DNA of 34,156 nucleotides from Rhodobacterales bacterium RIFCSPHIGHO2_02_FULL_62_130 (lineage in GTDB: Bacteria > Pseudomonadota > Alphaproteobacteria > Rhodobacterales > Rhodobacteraceae), in contig MHZT01000010.1 in NCBI GenBank assembly GCA_001828855.1, positions 1 through 34,156 of the forward strand. The letters are read 5' to 3'. Of the stretch, positions 30,687 to 34,156 are shown in pieces; the first letter of the stretch is position 1, and every line of letters starts with the position of its first letter. The position numbers were made by a program, and so were the translations under genes. Below the pieces are notes generated by a model. The model saw only the letters and a program-made list of their open reading frames with translations. It was not told the origin of the DNA and ran no database searches.

Positions 30687-32729
30687 TCAGAATTCATACT
30701 TATAGTCGAAATTGATGGCCGACTGTGTGCTTGAGCCAAGGCGGTATATCCGAATGGCGGCGTTCATCGAACCAAGTCCGTCAGCCGTCCGGGTCGCAAT
30801 GCCCAGATCAATCCCGCCGCCACATTCGGTGGCTGACGTGATCGCTGCGACGTATTCGCATGCGACATGCGGCGCGAGGCTGAGAAGCGACCGGCTTTCG
30901 GCGACCCGCAGCCCGTCAAGCGGCAGCAGGAATTCGGGCCGGAACGTCAGGTCGGTGATCGCCACGTTGCCCGCATCGACGCTCAGCGTGTCATCCGTCA
31001 CACCCTTGCTTTCGCCGGTGAAGCCCACATTGCCGATCCATGTCTTGCCATAAGAAAGGGCAAGTTCGGGCCGGAATTCATAGCCATTCCCTTCGATACG
31101 GGCGCTAAGGGCGCCACCTATGGTGGCCGTTTGCGTGCCATATTCGCCCGACACCTCGATCAGGTCATTTCCAAGCGCCAGATCATTGCTCCCCATAGCC
31201 ACCGTGGCGAAACCGTCGGCGTAGACATTCGTGCCGAACTGGTGGACTGCGTAGACGCCGAGCGATGCCTCATAGCGCGACTGATTGCCCTCAACAGAGC
31301 CGACAATGTCGGATTTGGCGTAGTCCAGACCGCCAAAGTAGCCAAGCAACGTGTTTTCGGAGGCCATATGTTCCCACGCGACCTTGCCGCGCAGCATCAC
31401 CCGGCTAGACCCGTCATCCTCTTGTTGAACGTCGAAATCTCCAAAGACCAGTCGCAGCGACGAGCCATCGACCTGCGCATCCTGCTGGAAGAACGTACCC
31501 TTGGTGCTGAGTACTAGGTCTGAGTTGTCGACAGTTCCGTCTACGTCAAAGGCCACATCTTCGGTGCTGACCGTTTTCGGCGCAGCCCGTCCTGCGGAGC
31601 CGGTCATCATGCGGCCACGCGCGTCGCGCGCTACGCTGCGGTCGTCATTGATCCGGCTTTGCAGGCCGCGCCGCGCTTCGTTGACAATGGCTTGGCGGAT
31701 TTCGTCGCGCTGCGTAGCAAACTCTTCATCCAATCCGCCAGAGGGCGCTTGCACCGTGATGACCACAGTGTCGACATCGCTATTTTCAGTGCCGTCGTTC
31801 ACGACAAGCTCAAAGGTCAGCACGACATCAGCATCGCTCACCGCCAAAGTTGGTGCGGTAAAGGTCGGCTGCGCTGCTGTCATGTCAGAAAGCGTGATCG
31901 TCGCTCCGCCGGTCTGGGTCCAGACATAAGACAGTGGCGAAGTTTCTTCGTCACTTGATCCGGTACCGTCAAGCGTAACGACCGCTGCCGAAGCGACTGT
32001 CTGGTCCGGCCCGGCGTTGGCGATCGGGGCCGCGTTGTTAAGTGTTTTGGGATCAAACGTTGTTGGAACGGTAGCGAGCGCAAGGGCAAGGCCGCTGTCA
32101 TCGGGCTGCAGCCCGAATTCACCTGCCGCGAATGTCACGATTGAGCCGACGTATGCGTCCAGTTTGGTCTGGTCGACAAGGGTCGGCCCGCTGGGCATCA
32201 TTAACATGATGATGAAGCCCATATCCGGCTTTGCTTCTGTCGCCAGAGCATATGCCGCTGAAAAGTCGGCATAAACCAGCCCGGTTGCGTCGTAGCTTTC
32301 GGTCGAAGCATAGTCATACTGTGCGGCCACGTCTCGCACCGCGTTGTTCATTGCGGTTGCTTCGTCATCGGTGAGACTATTAAAATCGACGGCCGCGAAC
32401 GCGACTTCGATCCCTGCGGCCATGGCCGACCTGTACCCGATTTCGGTAATGAAGAACTGTCCATCCGGAGCGGAATAGAGGCCATTGCCGTCAAGGTCAG
32501 ACACGTTGACCGCCGTGGATTGGGTCATGAGATTGAAAAGCGCTTCCGAGCCGGTATCAACGGCGCTGACCGGTACCCGCCGACCGATGACAACATCCGA
32601 TGCCGCGACCGTATCGGGGATGGTCCAGTTAAACACGACCGGATCGGCGCTTGCGCTGCGGGGTTCGGCGCAGACCACGCACAGGCCGGAAACCAGCATG
32701 ACGCGAACAAAGGTGAGCAGGGTTTTCAT
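30687..32729 (-). CDS. PKD-domain outer-membrane protein with C-terminal autotransporter-like beta-barrel
   Basis: This 680-residue secreted protein has a signal peptide of about 28 residues ending SASA before DPVVFNW. An N-terminal domain of about 200 residues has no recognised family. A PKD/Ig-like domain at roughly 232-330 (NAGPDQTVASAAVVTLDGTGSSDEETSPLSYVWTQTGG) is followed by a linker (EFATQRDEIRQAIVNEARRG). The C-terminal 270 residues consist of alternating strands and end in YKYEF; a terminal Phe is typical of outer-membrane barrels recognised by BamA. Its ATG overlaps the stop of a short upstream frame (ATGA). Codon use is less GC-biased than in the regulon, suggesting transfer. It may be a surface adhesin or display protein. 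Confidence 0.85.
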   Translation of the reverse strand: MKTLLTFVRVMLVSGLCVVCAEPRSASADPVVFNWTIPDTVAASDVVIGRRVPVSAVDTGSEALFNLMTQSTAVNVSDLDGNGLYSAPDGQFFITEIGYRSAMAAGIEVAFAAVDFNSLTDDEATAMNNAVRDVAAQYDYASTESYDATGLVYADFSAAYALATEAKPDMGFIIMLMMPSGPTLVDQTKLDAYVGSIVTFAAGEFGLQPDDSGLALALATVPTTFDPKTLNNAAPIANAGPDQTVASAAVVTLDGTGSSDEETSPLSYVWTQTGGATITLSDMTAAQPTFTAPTLAVSDADVVLTFELVVNDGTENSDVDTVVITVQAPSGGLDEEFATQRDEIRQAIVNEARRGLQSRINDDRSVARDARGRMMTGSAGRAAPKTVSTEDVAFDVDGTVDNSDLVLSTKGTFFQQDAQVDGSSLRLVFGDFDVQQEDDGSSRVMLRGKVAWEHMASENTLLGYFGGLDYAKSDIVGSVEGNQSRYEASLGVYAVHQFGTNVYADGFATVAMGSNDLALGNDLIEVSGEYGTQTATIGGALSARIEGNGYEFRPELALSYGKTWIGNVGFTGESKGVTDDTLSVDAGNVAITDLTFRPEFLLPLDGLRVAESRSLLSLAPHVACEYVAAITSATECGGGIDLGIATRTADGLGSMNAAIRIYRLGSSTQSAINFDYKYEF

Positions 32730-32980
32730 GAGTTATCTACTTTTTGGGAAGCTGTCAGAACGGGGGGGGCTGCCCGCAACAGCGGACAACAATGTTGCGC
32801 CCACTGCGCGGTAAGACTGACCAGTGCGACGGTCTTGCTGCCATCGGTGGCAGCAGTCGTGCCTGCCACGACCATCAGTTTGTCGCCTTGCATCACCACT
32901 GCGATGTCGCCGCCGCCGAGCAAGGTCGAGACGATGCCCAGAGGGGGCGCCATCTTCTCCAGCGCCGAACGAGGTGACAA
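32726..32980 (-). CDS. Small hypothetical protein translationally coupled to the barrel protein gene
   Basis: An 84-residue frame begins with TTG at 32980 or ATG at 32953 (MAPPLGIVSTLLGGGDIAVVMQGDKLMVVAGTTAATDGSKTVALVSLTAQW). It ends in an ATGA overlap with the next gene, whose own ribosome site is weak, so coupling is plausible. No family is recognised. A coding-like frame continues upstream (DPAPPKALACLS...) to an in-frame stop, so a frameshift or a longer ancestral gene is possible. Confidence 0.4.
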   Translation of the reverse strand: MSPRSALEKMAPPLGIVSTLLGGGDIAVVMQGDKLMVVAGTTAATDGSKTVALVSLTAQWAQHCCPLLRAAPPVLTASQKVDNS

Positions 32981-33271
32981 GCAAGCCAGCGCCTTGGGAG
33001 GTGCCGGGTCCAGTGGTCAGCACAAGACACGAGGCGGTCCGTGCTGCTGTAGCACGACCGCATAAGCCGTAATCAGACATGTCAGCGGGTTCCTTCAAGA
33101 GCGGTTCGATGGCGGCGACCCACCGTCGGCACCGTCATTCGGACCGGGCGAAGCCGTATCCAACTCACTTTAACCAGCCACGGCGCATCAGTCAGAAACA
33201 GAAATATACATTCTATTCAGAACCGATTTGGCGCGCTCGTGACCGTCACTTGTGGAAAGGCGGACAGCGCC
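32981..33271. other. Intergenic stretch without recognisable gene
   Basis: Frames on both strands are short and unrelated to known families. I see no tRNA, terminator or repeat. It lies between the barrel gene and the hsdR remnant and is probably decayed sequence. Confidence 0.5.
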
Positions 33272-33502
33272 GTTCAGGTGATGGGCAATGACCAACTCAA
33301 GGTGATCGCCCACGAACTCCTGAAAAACCTGCAGTCGAACATCACAATCGACTGGGCGCATCGGGAACCTGCCCGCGCGCGGCTCCGCGTCTTGGTCAAA
33401 CGCATCCTCAAAAAGTATGGCTATCCCCCAGACCTGCAGGACAACGCTGTGAAAGTTGTTTTGCAGCAGGCGGAAGTCCTGTCGGCGAAGTGGGCTGCTT
33501 GA
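33272..33502 (+). pseudogene. Type I restriction enzyme HsdR, C-terminal remnant
   Basis: The last 70 or so codons of an hsdR gene read NDQLKVIAHELLKNLQSNITIDWAHREPARARLRVLVKRILKKYGYPPDLQDNAVKVVLQQAEVLSAKWA. This matches the well-known conserved C-terminal tail of HsdR, including the RxxLRVLVKRILxKYGYPPD block. The helicase and nuclease domains are missing, and no hsdM or hsdS is in the window. The gene is broken upstream of about 33272, although an open frame extends to 33239. Confidence 0.85.
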
Positions 33503-33687
33503 GGCAAGCGGTCTTTCGACCAAGTGCCTGACGTTGCTTAGATGAATTTCTCGACCGCGACCTACCCTGCGTCAGAAATGACGATGTACCCAAAGGTTGG
33601 CGACGACCAAAGAATTCAGAGTAAATATCGTTTAGCTGCCGCCTGCATCTCCTAAGTGCAGCCATCTACCCCTATGCGCAGATGGCC
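33503..33687. other. Junction between hsdR remnant and binding-protein fragment
   Basis: No gene, RNA or clear repeat is seen here. The stops of two unrelated broken genes face each other across this 185-base stretch, so a recombination point or old element border is likely within it. Confidence 0.4.
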
Positions 33688-34065
33688 TTAGTTGACACCA
33701 GCCGGGATCTGCCCAGCAGATTTGGCCCAGAAGTCGGCCTTGATCGCCTCATAGGTGTAGTCGGCCGGATCAGGCTTGCGGGCCAGGAACTCGGTCGCGT
33801 TTTCCTTGGTGATCAATATCTGCTGAACAAAGAAGTCACGCTGGGCTTCGCTCAGGTCAGCCAGTTTGATATCGCCGACACGCACGCCGTAGGCCAAAGC
33901 CGCCGCAATCGCGCCCTGATATTCGTTCAGGCCCGACATCGTCGACAGCATCTCGCCGGTTTCGATCAGCTTGACCACGTCGCTGGAACCGTCGGTGCCG
34001 GTGACGAAGACTTTACCAGCCAGACCCGCTTCGCGCAGCGCCGCCACGGCACCCAAGGCCATCGC
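33688..34065 (-). pseudogene. Periplasmic sugar-binding protein, C-terminal fragment cut by IS21
   Basis: The last 125 codons of an RbsB/YtfQ-like substrate-binding protein gene are present: MALGAVAALREAGLAGKVFVTGTDGSSDVVKLIETGEMLSTMSGLNEYQG and onward to QIPAGVN. The family normally reads NDEMALGA, and here the frame runs directly into the IS21 end after AMALGA, so the insertion removed the first 200 or so residues and the promoter. No ATPase or permease gene accompanies it within the window. It is a third sugar-binding protein, different from those at 9363 and 24151. Confidence 0.88.
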
Positions 34066-34088
34066 TGTTGATTTTCACCCAGAACTGA
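34066..34088 (+). repeat. IS21 left terminal inverted repeat
   Basis: These 23 bases match the reverse complement of 263-285 exactly. The internal repeat at 34104-34124 differs from the terminal block by a few bases. Confidence 0.85.
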
Positions 34089-34156
34089 GCCGGTTAGGCG
34101 CATAATTTTCACTGAGAGCTGAGCCATGTGAACCTTTCCCCGAAGCTGTGAGCGGC
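34066..34156 (+). mobile_element. IS21-family element, left-hand end (partial)
   Basis: The sequence starts TGTTGATTTTCACCC. The first 23 bases are the exact inverse of 263-285. A second, imperfect copy of the terminal block (ATTTTCACTGAGAGCTGAGCC) stands at 34104-34124. Multiple terminal repeats like these are typical of IS21 ends and precede istA. It is oriented the same way as the element at the left edge. Confidence 0.82.

Noticed and set aside
33239-33271. Counting the GTG at 33239 as the start of a real small gene
   Set aside because: The similarity to HsdR begins only near 33272 and the family tail is never an independent protein, so it is a remnant.
263-34088. Declaring a classical composite transposon
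   Set aside because: Only one end of each IS21 copy is visible, target duplications cannot be compared, and the interrupted genes at the two borders differ.
1-34156. CRISPR arrays, rRNA genes or complete tRNA genes
   Set aside because: I found no regularly spaced repeats of CRISPR type and no complete tRNA or rRNA signature on either strand.

Overview
The window reads as a GC-rich alphaproteobacterial segment, most likely from Rhodobacterales. The grounds are codon style, the RibH2-type lumazine synthase, the RbsABC-type importers and the TTGACA-like promoter elements. This is a judgement by eye, because no search could be run. The segment lies between two IS21-family ends in the same orientation: an istB tail with right end at 1-285, and a left end at 34066-34156. 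Both interrupt other genes: an IS3-family transposase on the left and a sugar-binding protein gene on the right.

The core at 1306-28116 is a large catabolic regulon. From 16034 down to 1306, thirteen minus-strand genes form one apparent operon. It begins with a 2-oxo-acid/acetoin-dehydrogenase-like complex whose E2 is split into a free 80-residue lipoyl domain and a free catalytic domain: E1 alpha, E1 beta, lipoyl carrier, E2 catalytic domain and E3. These genes are interleaved with a GlpD-like flavoprotein dehydrogenase, a class II aldolase, an RbsBAC-type importer, a glycerol-1-phosphate-dehydrogenase-like enzyme, an FGGY kinase and a HAD phosphatase. Divergent from it is a SorC-family regulator, followed by a second FGGY kinase and lipoyl synthase. 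A second minus-strand operon (28116 to 20563) carries a dipeptidase, an epoxide hydrolase and a second importer with two permeases. It is followed by an FMN riboswitch and a RibH2-type lumazine synthase.

Four upstream regions share a dyad, TGTTC-N7-GAACA or a one-mismatch variant: in front of E1 alpha, the regulator, the kinase-lipA pair and pepD. I infer that the SorC protein controls all of these units. The logic appears to be uptake of a sugar- or polyol-like compound, phosphorylation, oxidation at a carbinol, aldol cleavage, and conversion of a keto or acyloin fragment to an acyl-CoA. The cofactors would be supplied locally: lipoyl groups by LipA, flavin by RibH2. The substrate is not identifiable from sequence.

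The right part (28382-34065) is decayed accessory DNA. It holds the 3' end of a phage/plasmid-type replication helicase gene, a GGGAATG-rich inverted repeat, small orphan reading frames, an XRE-type regulator, a PKD-containing outer-membrane barrel protein, the last codons of an hsdR gene, and a sugar-binding-protein fragment. The left part (286-1245) holds a truncated IS3 element, a terminator and the 3' 24 bases of an initiator tRNA gene, which mark an old integration or recombination point.
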